A stretch of DNA of 64,000 nt from Diploptera punctata (taxonomy: Eukaryota; Arthropoda; Insecta; Blattodea; Blaberidae): positions 410,001 through 474,000 of the forward strand of contig JASPKZ010002335.1 of the NCBI GenBank assembly GCA_030220185.1. Direction: 5' to 3'. The position numbers and the translations under genes are program-made. This document shows positions 41,790 through 54,224 of the stretch, piece by piece. Under the pieces are notes generated by a model. That model saw nothing but the letters and a program-made list of their open reading frames with translations, was not told the DNA's origin and searched no databases. Every line of letters starts with the position of its first letter. The stretch's first letter is position 1.

Positions 41790-44700
41790 CTGTATATTTG
41801 CAGTAACACACGTATGGAATTATTTGTATTTTTTCACAGGAAATTGATAAGATGGCTACTGAAGAATTTGTAAATTTGTGTACATTTATTTCCAACTCTC
41901 GTTAATTTAGGTTAATATAAATTAGTGGTTACTAATATTTGATTTCAAAGTTTAAAGGAAAATGACTCATTATGAGGTAGATATCAAGAGTAGATAAATA
42001 TGGAATCAGAAACTCTACACTTTCTATCATAAAATATGAATCCTCACACATAAACAAGTTTCAAGAAGCATTAACTCCATCTTCAATTAAAATATAGCTT
42101 TTTTCAATATGCCACCACACCTGATGGATTAAATGAAATTTCAAAGAATTAAAATCTTGTCTTGCCATATACTTCAAAACTCATTACTCCATTGTAATTT
42201 TGAAGTTCCTCAGTGAGCAAGAAGTGATGTTGAAGTTCAGTCAATCCTCCGGCCAGGTAGCACAAGAAAAGTTGGCATTGACAGCTCTGAATTTAGTTGA
42301 TTATTGAAGATGAAGCTTTTCCCATCCAAGTGAGAGGGTATTATTCATTGTGTGGGAAGTTTCTGATTTCTTAATATGTATTTATGTATTTTCTAATATT
42401 AATTAATTAAATAAAAATAACATGTTTTTTAATTTTTAATTTAATTAATAAATATGGAATTTTTTTCATCAAGTAAACACCTACTCCATTGATTTATCCC
42501 TCAATATTAATTGTTCTTTCTATAAAACATTGTCCAGTCAGTCTACCGTCTACCACCCATACCTCCGCAGGGTGTACTGATGAATGCGGTTTACTTAACA
42601 GTAATTTAGTCATGCGATATTTCTCCCTTACAGAATCTCAGAGTTAAAAACATGATGAACTGACAATCTTTACAGTATTTTGAAATTGATGTTGAAAATT
42701 GGATCCGAAAAAAATTATTCTAAAAATATCCACAAGTATCCAAATTGAGTGGAAAATTTCTGGAGTAAATACGATTTGTAATTTCCATATTTGGGTTTTT
42801 TTTTCTCCTTTTAGTAAGAATTTAATTAAAAGATTTTTTAAAGTCTTTGTAACATTAATTTTCGTGTTAACCCTTAAATGCCCTAACTTACTTTTTTTGG
42901 TTTTTTTATTAATAGAATGATTATAAAATTTAATTTTATTATAACACACTAATTTTTAATGTATGACATGGAAATTAAGTTAGGGAATTCAATTAAACAT
43001 GAAACAATTTCCAATGAAGTCATTATTATTACTCAGAACATGAATATCAAAAATAGATTTAAACTTGTAAATAAGCTTCACACACTTTCTATTCACTGAT
43101 TTAAGATATTTTCAGAAGTTCTTGCAGATGGGTTTGGAAACATTTAAACATATTTTGTCAATTTACTTGTTTAGAACTAACTTTTTTTTTTTAAAAACTC
43201 ACTACCTACTTGGGCTCTCTTCTTCTTTTAATTGATACTACTACTTACCGACAAAGAATCGTCTTTTGGACAGTTGTTTTTCCCTCTGTCTTCCCCATTT
43301 CCTCTTCTAATTGTATGATTAAATCCATTTTTTCCAAAGTTATCATTTTATTTGTATTCTAATCCTTTTTTTCTGTTGGCATGTTCCTCTCAGTTCATTG
43401 GTTCCTACTAAGTCACCTCTTATCATAAAGTTTTAAGTTCATCTTCAAAACGCAAATTTTTAAATTTTCTTCTATGTCAATATGGAATTAAATATCACAC
43501 TCTGTAATTTTCTAATATATTCTTGAATTTATGATACCACATTCATAACATAAACAATACATGGTATGTGTCCCAATTCTGGAACAGTTTAAATTTTAAA
43601 TTAATAACACAAACATCAAAATATAATATAATGGTGTTCTTAACATTAATCTACTTGGTCTACAATTTAATCTAATCTTTGTCTTTATGTGAGAAAAAAT
43701 TATTCACACTGGGTGTTTGAATTTTTTCTTCTGCTCTTTTTCAGACTAGACAAGCCTCAAAAATCATTTGATACTACTTTTAATTACTTTAAAATGTACC
43801 TAGTAATTGCTGGTAGATAAAAACCGCTAGAAAAGTCAGTGATAATCCCTTTTCAAAACGGCCCGGATCATCATGTCCTTTTCCTTAACAAGTGGTTGAC
43901 TTGGCAAACTTACATTTGACCACACATTCTACTATAACTCTCTCAACCTGGAGAACATATTTTGGCAAGATAATGTGCACTATTTTCCGCCAGAAGTGAA
44001 TTCCTAATTTGACTGTTGGGCAGACAAGGCTCACAGGTCCTTTTCCTTGGGATATTCAAAATTCATTATTTTTATCTCTCTCTTTCTTGATGTTAATTTT
44101 TTACCATTGTGTAAATTCTGTTGGTTTTTCCAGTTGTTTCAGCAATTATGAAAACTCATTTTCTTTTCGAAGAGTATTGTATTCCTTAATTATTTTTTTT
44201 TTTAGTTTTAATAATTATTAGGCATGAGGTTTCTTGTGAATCCTTCCTGAATTGCTGTTTATTGTGTGTTTGTTCTCCTCGCCTGTGTGCGAGAATCTGC
44301 CGTTTAGTCGGTCTACTTAAAACATCTAATCCAGTTTCATCTACTCAATGTTGCACAAATAAAAGTTGATCTTAAAACATTGAAAGAATTCTTGAGCATA
44401 TTGATTTAAAAGTAAAAAATGTGATCCATGATTCTTGGTCAATGCAAGGAGGAGGAGGCTGGCTTAGGCATAAGCTCTGGTCAGTTTGTCTTTTCTGTTC
44501 CCATAAATCCCCAAATGGGCAGGTGCTCCCTTGCAGGGCTTTACCTAACCAAGATTATTTAGAGTTGTCTATAGATGTCAGCAAGTGACAAGTGGTTAGC
44601 ATCTTATCTCAAGGAGACACTTAGTAAGTAACTAAAGTATTACTTGAATGGGGAAAGCTGATTAAGTGTAATTCAGGATTGAGGTTCTTTTGTGAACCCA

Positions 44701-45830
44701 AAATCTTGATACTCGGGACTATGGCCATGGATCCTGTATTGTAAATTTGCAAAAATCTCAATCCTGAAATAAGAGGCCTCTATGTAAAATTTGTCAACCA
44801 TTTGACTCCTAGCTTTGTATTGTGTCAGTTCTGATGAGTTGTTTAAGACGTTAAAAACTAAACTAAATTCCATGACATTACGGCCTACCAGCCAGCTTGT
44901 GACCTCACATCCATATTTGCCATTTGCAGATGTGGTCAGCATGTCAAGATCTCTAGCTGTTATATCTGTTTTTCTCATGGGTAATAACAAAGAATATACT
45001 TTTGAAAAAAATAATATTGAGAAGAGTTCTGGACCCAGTGAGTGATAATGATATATATAGAGCTAACTGTAATAAAAAGAGTAAAATTAAAATAATTGCA
45101 ATGAGCAGGTCACATGTTACGAATAAGGGGAAAATATTTGGAAATAGGCCAGTTGAGAAGTCTATATTCCTACCACTCGATCCTGTTGGCTGCATTTGAT
45201 TTCTCATCACCTGGGTATAGTTGTAACCCTCTGGTGTTGTACATATGAACCTCATGATCAAATCCTTCTCACCGAAATTTCAAAATTCATTGTCTTATCT
45301 CTATTTTTTAGTGATTCCAAAGGAATGAAGTTAATGTGATTGTTCTCATGAAAAGATTTTTTTAAAATTGTTTACGTGTCTTCATCAATCCTACCACTAC
45401 ACACCAAAAATTCCATGAGAAAAATTTGTGTCTTCAGATGCTGTAGTGGCTGTAATTAAAAAAGTAGGATCGGGTTTGTTACCCGTCAAAATCTGACTAT
45501 CAGGGGTAGGAGTTCACTTGAAAAGAAATTTTAAAATCCCTCTAGCAACTGCAATTTTTGAGTTTTCACAACAAAACCCAGTTCATACTATAAAATAAAA
45601 AGAGGAAGGTGTTCTCCAAAGATCAACAAATCCAAACATTAGAAGTGGAAGGTTACATGTAATCCATAATTTTAAATTTTGCTCTTTGTTTTCACTGCAG
45701 TCCAACACATTTGAATATCAGGCACAAGAAATTAGTATTTCACCAATTTAAGAGTTTATATATATTTTCACACACCAGCAAAATTGGATCCTAAATTGGA
45801 CTTGGTGAGGAATTCACTTAGTTTATTCAG
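41790..45830. other. No supportable gene; decayed repeat DNA
   Basis: AT-rich. Faint similarity to PLE C-terminal text occurs near 44040-44070 and 45260-45300 (ATTTCAAAATTCATT on +), too weak to annotate separately. No conserved reading frame was recognised. Confidence 0.45.
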
Positions 45831-45834
45831 TTCC

Positions 45835-46080
45835 TGTGTGACATACTTTTTTGGGTGTAGATCTCCTCCCAAACTGTGAGTTTTGTCTTTCTAGTTGTCT
45901 TAGCAATTTGAATCTCTCCTTAATTCAATGGTTTTGTGGCCAGACTGAGCAGCTAGTGCCCATGTTTCTACTTCTCTATATTTTACATTTGTAAGGTGCT
46001 CTTTCATTCTAGTGTATGTGTTTCCAACATGGCAGGTAGACCCTGTGCTTGTAGATGATACATTGTGTTATTTTGAATGC
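45835..46080 (-). pseudogene. Penelope-like GIY-YIG C-terminal fragment
   Basis: The minus strand reads GNTYTRMKEHLTNVKYREVE and then WALAAQSGHKTIELRRDSN, the second half of a GIY-YIG domain (TRxKEH...A.H) in decayed form, followed by a WEKxYTPKK-like tail (CACCCAAAAAAGTATGTC region). Confidence 0.65.
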
Positions 46081-46089
46081 AGTTTGAAG

Positions 46090-46785
46090 AATGGTTGAAT
46101 TTTGTTTGCAGGTCCTCAAATATGAAGACTGAGATGAGACCTTACAGAGTTTCAAACTCTCTTTCCAACAGCACTGTGCTGCAGGCACCGTCCAAGCCTA
46201 GCAACTATCCAAGAAAATGACGACACAAGTGTGCTGTAAAAAACAATAACATTTTCGTTTCATCTTCAACATTATGTTTTGTTATAGCAAACTAGAATCA
46301 GTCATCTCTAAATCATTTTAAGTGTGTTAATTCTAAAAGTGAATTGGAACATATTTTTTTTGAAATGGGTTCTGTAATTTAAATTTAAAAAAAGGGACAA
46401 GTATTGTATGTTTGTAAGATTGCGCCTGAAGAGAGATGAATGCAGAAACAATGCGTAAATGTTATGAGATTTCATGCAGTTTCTCTTTATCATCATATGT
46501 AACTGTAGATTTGGTTGGAAGAGTTGACCATTGATTTCTGTAAGTTCTAATTCAAAACAGATATTTAAATACAATGTTTAGTGTTTTTTATGTACATAGT
46601 AAATTCTTTAAGTTGTAAGTACATGGTTAATGACTCACTTTTCACAGTACTTTAATTAAAAACATCACGGCTTTCCCATTCAGCCTATTTGCATATTTGA
46701 GTCCATTGCCATAAATAAAGATCTTTTCAAGAAATTCAGTGTTTATTTCTAATTTGAAGATAAACAGGAGAATAAACTTCATATC
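46090..46785. other. No recognisable gene
   Basis: AT-rich spacer between a PLE fragment and a LINE. The minus frame at 46308-46574 shows no family resemblance. Confidence 0.45.
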
Positions 46786-46796
46786 ACATATACTTA

Positions 46797-48330
46797 CTTA
46801 CTCACTTGCACTATCGAACCCGTAGGTTCATGGCCGCGCGGACATAAGCTCTCCATACATCCCTATCCTGAGCTAATGCTTTCCAATCATTCCCTGTATA
46901 ATCTACTTCCCTCAAATCATAGTTAATGTTGTTCTCCCACCTCATTCTTGGTCTACCAACTGGGCGTTTTCCTACAAGAAGTTTCCATGCAAGTCTTTCA
47001 TTCCCCATACGTGCAACATGTCCTGCCCATTGCAGTCTACGAGACTTAACTGTTCTTATTATATCTGCCTTCCTATAAAGACCATGTAGTTCATTGTTAT
47101 GTAGTCTTCTCCATTCTCCTGTATATTCATCTCTCTTTGGTCCAAAAATTTTCCTAAGAACTTTATTCTCAAATACTCGTAATCTCCTTTCCTCCCTTAA
47201 AGTAAGAGTCCATGTATCGCACCCATATAATATAACTGGTAGAATAATAGTTTTATATATTTTCAGCTTAACGTTTTTTGAAAGGAGTTGGGACATCAAA
47301 AGTCTCTGCAATGCATAATAGCATGCATTTCCAGAATTGAGCCTATGTTTAATTTCTTTGTGCATCTCATTCCTATTTGTGATTATTGCTCCTAGGTATT
47401 TGAATTCAGCCACTTCCTCAAAATTTCCCTCATTTGTCATTAGCTGTCCATTTCCATTATATACTGAATTTATACGTGTGACCATATATTTAGTTTTACT
47501 GATATTTACTTCCAGTCCCAATTTCTTAGTGTTACTCCATAGTGTGTGCGTGTTGGCCTTTAGTACTACATCATCAGCATAAACCAACAGCTTGTTAATA
47601 CCATTGAGTTGTAAGACTTCCTCATTCTCTAAAGATTTAATGGCATGCTCTAGTACAAAATTAAATAGAAGAGGAGATAGTGCATCTCATTGCTTCAACC
47701 CATTCTGGATTTCAAAAGTGTCTGAAAACTGTTTGCCTACACGCACCCTACTCTTTGAGCCATTTAGACACATTCGTATAAGTCTAACTAACTTTTTAGG
47801 AATTCCGAACTCCAGCAGGATACTATATAACTTCTCCCTCTTAATTGAATCATATGCTTTTTTGAAGTCTACATATAGTAATGTACAGTACCATTATATT
47901 CCCATTTCTTTTCTAAAATCTGTCTTATACTAAAAATCTGATCTGTTGTAGACCTGTTTCTTCTAAATGCACATTGATGATCTCCTAAATGTCATCAATA
48001 TAGGGAGTAAGTCTGCTTACTAATATATTTGTTAGAATTTTGTACGAAGTTGAAAGTAATGAGATGCCCCTGTAGTTGTGCAATCAGTTTTATCTCCTTT
48101 CTTATAAATTGGTACGATAATTGATTCCTTCCATTCATCTGGAAGAGCTTCTTTTTCCCAAATCATACTAAGCAACCAGCGTATCTTGTCCATCAATTTT
48201 TCTCCCCCTGATTTTATCAGTTCTGCCGGGATCTCATCTGAACCTGTTGCTTTATACATCTTCAATTTTTCAATCGCCATTTCAACCTCTAATGCACTTG
48301 GCTCTGCGACTAGCATTTCTGCTGTCTGTA
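46797..48330 (-). pseudogene. RTE-like LINE, 5'-truncated, minus strand
   Basis: From 48316 down: VEMAIEKLKMYKATGSDEIP, AELIKSGGEKLMDKI, DEWKESIIVPIYKKGDKTDC (finger blocks of a non-LTR RT), a frame-broken middle, then MVYADDVVLKANTHTLW (YADD catalytic pair) at 47587 and a 258-residue open C-terminus with FKYLGAIITNRNEMHKEIKH, ILPVILYGCDTWTLTLREER and WAGHVARMGNERLAWKLL, ending AYVRAAMNLRVR. The 3' end (46797-46815) finishes in the (AGTA)n tail seen in the 83-bp insertion at 24898. The apurinic endonuclease domain is missing. The intact C-terminus suggests fairly recent insertion. Confidence 0.88.
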
Positions 48331-48639
48331 ACTTATCCTCCTCAATGTCCTGTTCTGTATGTACATGTAATAGCTCATATATAAATAATAATTATACTAC
48401 ACCCCCTTTTGGACCCTGACAGCAACCAAGTTTTTCCTACATATGTCTCTGTCCAAAGTTCTCCATCCTCTAACACCCAACTAATTAAGATCCTCTTCTA
48501 CTACCTTCAATTTAAGAAAGGTAAGAATAAGGAGAACTTTTGAGGAATCGAATGCTTACTATGCCACCTACATAAATTGAAGTAAAAAAGAGACTGAAAA
48601 CATGCTATTTTATTTGAAGAGAAAAGTATACTTAGAATT

Positions 48640-49400
48640 CATCGGAGAACATTTTGTTAAACAACTCACCTCATAGGATTCATGCTTCCATGATACCGCG
48701 GTTTCAAACACAGTCGTATTCATCCTCAGCCATAACTTCGACTGACGAAATTCTTCGGCCGTCAACTGTTCTATTGTTGCCATCTTTGGTTGAATTTATG
48801 AACTTCGAAATCAAAGTAATTTCATTAGGGATATCAAATTTCATTGATCTATCTTTATTTTTCTGAATGTATATTTTCTCCCAAACTGTCAATTCCAAAG
48901 GCTTCTCTACTTGTTTTAAAAGTTTAACTTCTCTTCCAATTTTATGATGTTCTAATAAACTATGTGCAGCAATTGCAGATTTTTCAATTTCACAATTTTT
49001 AATATTTCTAAAATGTTATTTTGTCCGAGTTTCTAAATTCCTTTTTGTTTTTCCTGTATAAACTTTATTGCAATCTTCACAACTTATTTGATAAATTCCA
49101 GATTTCTTACTGTCTGGGACATTGACCTTTTTATTGGTACTTAAAAGATTACCCAGACTAAATTTATTTATTGGTGCCAAAGAAATGTTGTATTTGTCAA
49201 AAATTGTTTGAAATTTTCTATGCATTTCAGGATTGTAAGTAATTTTCTTGTATTTTTTCTTTTCTTTGCAATTTTGTAAAGTAGTATATTCATTAAGTCT
49301 TTTTTTGTGTTATATTTCTTCAACTTATTTATAATTAATTCAATCACATTGCTCATAAGCATGCAGTATTCAATAGCTTAATTTATAGATTGACAAATGT
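48640..49400 (-). pseudogene. Penelope-like element 3' half, minus strand
   Basis: From 49362 down the minus strand gives part of the RT-endonuclease linker (KKYNTKKDLMNILLYK). Then FDKYNISLAPINKFSLGNLL and KKSGIYQISCEDCNKVYTGK with TKRNLETRTK form a GIY-YIG domain, followed in another frame by the MELTVWEKIYIQKNKDRS tail and a 3' end with CTGAGGATGAATACGACTG (48692-48729) and ATGAGGTGAG. It is a second, distinct PLE lineage compared with 36.6-38.2 kb (YTGKT against YIGKT) and is broken by frameshifts. Confidence 0.85.
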
Positions 49401-49490
49401 ACCATTGGGACTCGAACCGACAGTTTCAGACAATATCATGTCCTTCAGTCATGGCTACCGCCACTACCTAGGCCATAGTCCAGTCATATT
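49395..49490 (-). repeat. tRNA-like remnant
   Basis: Reading minus, ends pair around a B-box-like CGGTTCGAGTCCCAATGG; the anticodon arm is poor. Probably a SINE head. Confidence 0.4.
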
Positions 49491-49527
49491 AGGGGTTTCA
49501 CCTCAGAATGAGAGATAATAAGCTGAA

Positions 49528-50745
49528 AACTTGTATAGACCTTCATTTTGACATTTTAAAAGTTGTTTCAAAAGTCTCATAAAATCTCGTGTCTGCGTCT
49601 TAAGATATTCAAGGTCAAAGGTAAAAAATTGGGTTTTCGCAAATATCTCGTTTCCTATGTCTTTAAAAACTCATATAGACCTTCATTTTGACATTTTAAA
49701 AGTTGTTTCAAAAGTCTCATGTCTGCGTCTTAAGATATTCAAGGTCAAAGGTTAAAAAAATTGGTTTTTTACAAATATCTCGTTTCCTATGGCTTTAAAA
49801 ACTCGTATAGACCTTCATTTTAACATTTTAAACGTTGTTTCAAAAGTATCATAAAATCTCGTGTCCGCATCTTAAGATATTCAAGGTCAAATGTCAAAAA
49901 ATTGCGTTTTTGCAAATATTTCGTTTCCTATGTCTTTAAAAACTCGTATAGACCTTCATTTTGACATTTTAATAGTTGTTTCAAAAGTCTCATAAAATCT
50001 CGTCTGCATCTTAAGATATTCAAGGTCAAATGTCAAAAAATTGGTTTTTTTGCAAATATCTCGTTTCCTATGACATTTTAAAAGTTGTTTCAAAAGTCTC
50101 ATAAAATCTCGTGTCTGCATCTTAAGATATTCAAGGTCAAATGTCAAAAAATCTGTTTTTTGCAGATATCTCGTTTCCTATGGTTTTATAAACTCTTACA
50201 GACCTTCATTTTGACATTTTAAAAGTTGTTTCAAAAGACTCATAAAATCTCGTGTCTGCATCTTAAGATATTCAAGGTCAAATGTCAAAAAATCAGTCTT
50301 TTGCAAATATCTCGTTTCCTATGGCTTTAAAAACTTGTATAGACCTTCATTTTGACATTTTAAAAGTTGTTTCAAAAGTATCATAAAATCTCGTGTCCGC
50401 ATCTTAAGATATTCAAGGTCAAATGTCAAAAAATCGGGTTTTCGCAAATATCTTGTTTCCTATGTCTTTAAAAACTCGTATAGACCTTCATTTTGACATT
50501 TTAATAGTTGTTTCAAAAGTATCATAAAATCTCGTGTCCGCGTCTTAAGATATTCAAGGTCAAATGTCAAAAAATCGGGTTTTTGCAAATATCATTTCCT
50601 GTCTTTAAAAACTCGTATAGACCTTCATTTTGACATTTTAATAGTTGTTTCAAAAGTCTCATAAAATCTCGTGTCTGCGTCTTAAGATATTCAAGGTCAA
50701 AGGTAAAACAAAATCTTTTTTTTGCAAATATCTCGTTTCCTATGG
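49528..50745. repeat. ~140-bp tandem satellite, about nine monomers
   Basis: GACCTTCATTTTGACATTTT-type starts fall at 49538, 49678, 49810, 49951, 50201, 50342, 50483 and 50620, giving intervals of mostly 137-141 bp; a deleted monomer lies near 50070. Monomers contain TATTCAAGGTCAAATGTCAA and AAATATCTCGTTTCCTATG. A single inverted monomer lies at 51738-51845. Confidence 0.92.
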
Positions 50746-50994
50746 CTTTAATGCTGCTTATATTTTATTATAATTATTGTAGAGAATTTTATTTTCTACA
50801 GTTTTTGTTTAAAACATTTTTTTATACATCAAACTGTTCTTGAGATAGAGGACGGTGAACGCGCAGCGCTTAACTATCTACAGCATAATGCAAGGTCAAC
50901 CGTTAGTCACATTATATAATACACCATATAAAGTCAATAAACCTTAAAAAATATATAGTTATTAACAATTTGCATTTTTTATTAATTACTAGCT

Positions 50995-51475
50995 AATACC
51001 CGGCGAGCGCTGCTACTCCTAAATAAATGTAATGTGTTTTTACCACCAGCCGTGCACTGTTATGCTTGCCCGGGAATCTGCTTATTCCGATCTTCTTGGC
51101 ATCAATGAAAGACAAAAATGGTTATTATGAGTTATCCGTAAAAGATAAAGATATGCTGTCGCAGAGTTTTTTGAGATGTTCAATTCTGTGTACATTAATT
51201 TGATGAATTTGTTATAGTTTACGCAGCGTAAGCCATTTAAGCGTCAAAATAGGGACTTTATTTCACGTTTTTCACTACAAAGGGTGATTTTTAGGGGTGA
51301 AGGGGTTGAATATCACAACTCTCTTATGGCCTATGTTCATCCCGGGAATCTCCTGAACATTTTGCGAAAAACCGCATCACAATCGGATCAACGGTATGGC
51401 CGCGCATAAAGTATGAACAAACATACATACATACAAACAAACATTCGTTTTTATATATTAGATTAATGAAAAATA
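50995..51475. mobile_element. Insect repeat ending CTAATACCCGGCGAGCG / (ACAT)n
   Basis: It starts AGCTAATACCCGGCGAGCGC and ends in ACATACATACATACAAACAA followed by TATATATTAG, the layout of a widespread insect non-coding repeat that I recognise by eye. It forms the spacer of the surrounding inverted repeat. Confidence 0.55.
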
Positions 51476-51890
51476 TTACTTAATGCAATGTAATGATTAA
51501 TAAAGAATGCAAATTGTTTTATAACTATATACTTTTTTTAAGGTTTATAGACTTTATACGGCGTATTATATAGCGCGACTAACGGTTGACTTGCATTATG
51601 CTGTAGATAGCTAAGCGCTGCGCGTTCACCGTCCTCTATCTCAAGAACAGTTTGATGTATAAAAAAAAGTTTTAAACAAAAGTTGTAGAAAATAAAGTTC
51701 TCTACAATATTTATAATGAATATAAGTAGCATTAAAGCCATAGGAAACGAGATATTTGCGAAAAACCAATTTTTTTTACCTTTAAAATTTTATGAGACTT
51801 TTGAGACAACTTTTAGAATGCCAAAATGAAGGTCTATACGAGTTTTCAGTTTATTATCTCTCATTCCGAAGCTGTCCCTTATTTTTTACC

Positions 51891-53646
51891 TAAGGTAACT
51901 GAGGGTGTTATGGCCCACTTAACGTTTGGGAATTTTTACAGCTGCCATTTTGGCCCGAATTTGTTAGGTTTTCTTTGTATTATATTCTTGTATATGTTTA
52001 CTTTCTTTAAAAAAAAGGTAATTATTGTACTTGCATGTTAAATTTGCTAAACTAGTCGTTTCCCAAAAGCTTACCTTTGGGCCATAACACCAACATATGT
52101 ATGTGGTATCGCCCACTTATTTCCCCATTTAAAACACTGGTTAAATTTTACTCAGGAATGTAATTAATATACAATGGAAACGATGTAATGTACAGTATGA
52201 ATAAGAACAGTTTATAATATATCAATGAAGTCAGTTTACAAATAATTACCTCAAAATTATATAACTTATGTCAAATTATGGAAAACAAAGATTCATTCGC
52301 AAGTTGGGCAAACGAAAGGTTCGTGATCTTCTCTGGACAGCCCACGCATTCCTCATGAACATAATTATTACACACTATACACAGTGCTCATGTCCTTAAA
52401 CTCGTCTTTGCAAACTGTGCAGTACCATCTGAGAGATTGGATTGGTAGATTCTTTGGGATTTCCATTAGCTTCCGTTATTTTAGCTCTTTGGGATTTATT
52501 CTTCTTGCTGGTGTTGGTGAGCTTAGCTATCATTTTCTTGGTGTTGCTCTCTGAAAACAACTGTTTCCTCAAATGTACTCCACGCGAGTTGATAGCTGGA
52601 TTTCTGTTAATGGTTGTATTCTTCGCCCTCTTAGGTGTGGGGAAGAAGTCACTAAATGAGCTCTGACCTGATGATTTTCTTGATGCATTTCCCGGCGAAT
52701 TATGTTTAGATTTTAGAGGTGTTCAGGGTTCATTTTCAGCATTCACATTGGTAAGTACTGAATCGATGACATCTGAAACATCACTTTCAAATGAAAAGTC
52801 GTATCTGCTTCCGGAGTTTGCTGAAGATGAGTAATTTTTCCGACAACGTTTAGAAGGCTTGTTGCAGTCGATTTCTGAGAAGTGCTTGAGAGTCCTGAAA
52901 CTCACGGCTGTGGGTTATCAAAATCTTCATTATTTTGAAGAATTATTTGGTCATAAGGTTGATTCGTTGGTAGGCTGGGTGCATATGCCTGTTCTGGAAT
53001 GGCCAAAAGGTTGAAGGGGCATATGCCCGTAACTCTGAAGCCTGACGTACGGAAACCTTGTTTTCTTTTACCTCTCCGGTGGCCTTGGATAATGATTCCT
53101 GTGTCCATTTACCCCTTTTGTTCAACTGACTTATCGGACGTATTTTCTTTTGTCATTAATGAATATCTGGAAAGAATAAAACTATATAATATTGCAGTAA
53201 TTTTGAACTATTATAAACGAGTTGGTGATATGGCCCACCCGGCAATGCGTGGGCCATAACAACGAACTGAGTGGTTTCATAAACAATACGTAATAACCAC
53301 CGCCATTTTTACTTTATACAACAAATTACTCCATTGTAAGATTGTACGTTACTAAGTGATACAATATCAACAATCAAATCAATTTAATATGGTGATTAGC
53401 TATTAAAATACATATAACTTACTAGGAGCAAATATGGCAAGCGAGATTCTTGCTTCACGTCCATGTAGCAAATGGCGGCTTCCGGTTAAAACTACTTGGA
53501 TTAACTTTCCTCCATTCATCCTAATCGACATTTCAGAACGTCCTGAGGTGCCGTTCACTTCCATCTACTGGCTGCTTCATGTACTACGTTCATATTAAAC
53601 AATGGGTCATAACAGCAACTGGGCCATAACACCCTCAAGTACCTTA
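51891..53646 (-). mobile_element. Pogo-like transposon, internally deleted
   Basis: The 28-bp inverted ends (TAAGGTAACTGAGGGTGTTA on the left and a matching right end with two or three differences) begin with the TA expected of pogo/Tc1-type target duplications. The ends contain GTTATGGCCCA, echoed inside at about 52078 and 53230. At 1.76 kb it keeps only the two ends of the transposase gene. Confidence 0.82.
52270..53125 (-). pseudogene. Pogo-like transposase remnants: HTH, C-terminal domain, zinc finger
   Basis: From 53125 down, MNKRGKWTQESLSKATGEVK then KVSVRQASEL is the pipsqueak-type helix-turn-helix that starts pogo/jerky-like transposases. It jumps abruptly into GFRVTGICPFNLLAIPEQAY, the region just after the DDE core, so the catalytic core is deleted. 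Acidic/Ser-rich code (about 52905-52723) follows. The end, near 52270-52450, has CTVCKDEF and HEECVGCPE-like pairs of a C-terminal zinc finger. No active enzyme is possible. Confidence 0.75.
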
Positions 53647-53649
53647 TAT

Positions 53650-54220
53650 GACTGGACTATGATATTATTCGATACGATATCGTCAATCATAACATACGGA
53701 ATAGACATTAATATGGGAGAAACTGACACTCAGCGATCTCGAAAGGATAGAGAAGGTTAAGGCAAGTTTTCTTAAAGTGGCTCTAAGGGTGGAAAAAACA
53801 GCCCCGTCGAGACTTGTACATGACCTTGCAAGAGAGACGTTCTATGCAGAAGACCTGAGGATGAAACTCCTGCCAACTACTGGCCCCTACACAGAACTAC
53901 ACCGAAGCAAATTGAAAATGAGGGAGATAGACCTTGATTTCTATGCTACGGGAACCATGATAGAGAGGAACTGGACAAAAGCTTACCAGGAACAGCGACA
54001 TGTTGTGACACGCTATGCTGTGCATGGTTTTCATCACAAAGTGTGTGAAAACAAGAAGTACCACGACCCAAATGAAAAATGTATCTGTGCTTTGTGTTGC
54101 CACAAATGCGAACAATACCACACACAGAGAAACTCTGTGGATACCACATACCGAAGTCCCCAAAGAACACAAAAAACACTGAATATTTTAGTAGATTATC
54201 GTTGCACTGAACGAATATAG
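53650..54220 (+). pseudogene. LINE C-terminal domain fragment
   Basis: After a broken start (ITYGIDINMG near 53690), the 53777-54220 frame reads APSRLVHDLARETFYAEDLR, LDFYATGTMIERNWTKAYQE and HGFHHKVCENKKYHDPNEKC with ICALCCHKCEQYH, a Cys/His cluster that ends this LINE family (compare 58406-59278). The downstream end is at about 54225. Its left edge abuts the pogo-like terminus. Confidence 0.78.
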
Positions 54221-54224
54221 CAAA

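Larger units (their letters stand above)
49506..51868. mobile_element. 2.4-kb inverted-repeat element containing an expanded satellite
   Basis: The outermost ends CAGAATGAGAGATAATAAGC and, inverted, CGGAATGAGAGATAATAAAC mark the limits. Inner arms (about 50690-50998 and 51472-51781) share GATAGAGGACGGTGAACGCG and its complement. The left side has ~9 satellite monomers, the right side about one. A separate ~480-bp element occupies the centre. Confidence 0.8.

Noticed and set aside
42644..42949. A 101-codon minus-strand frame with an overlapping plus frame
   Set aside because: Low-complexity Lys/Ile/Asn/Phe-rich translation from an AT-rich stretch, no family resemblance.
49956..50147. A repetitive protein (FDLEYLKMQTR repeated) from the satellite
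   Set aside because: The frame is open only across two monomers and is lost elsewhere in the array; no sign of coding selection.
49500..50745. CRISPR-like appearance of regular repeats
   Set aside because: The units are ~140 bp of continuous satellite without spacers, in a eukaryotic genome.
49471..53662. ATATGACTGGACTATG present in inverse at about 49472-49487 and 53647-53662, suggesting one giant element
   Set aside because: The right copy begins a LINE fragment and the left lies in a tRNA-like remnant; nothing else matches between the flanks, and the satellite and pogo elements each have their own ends.
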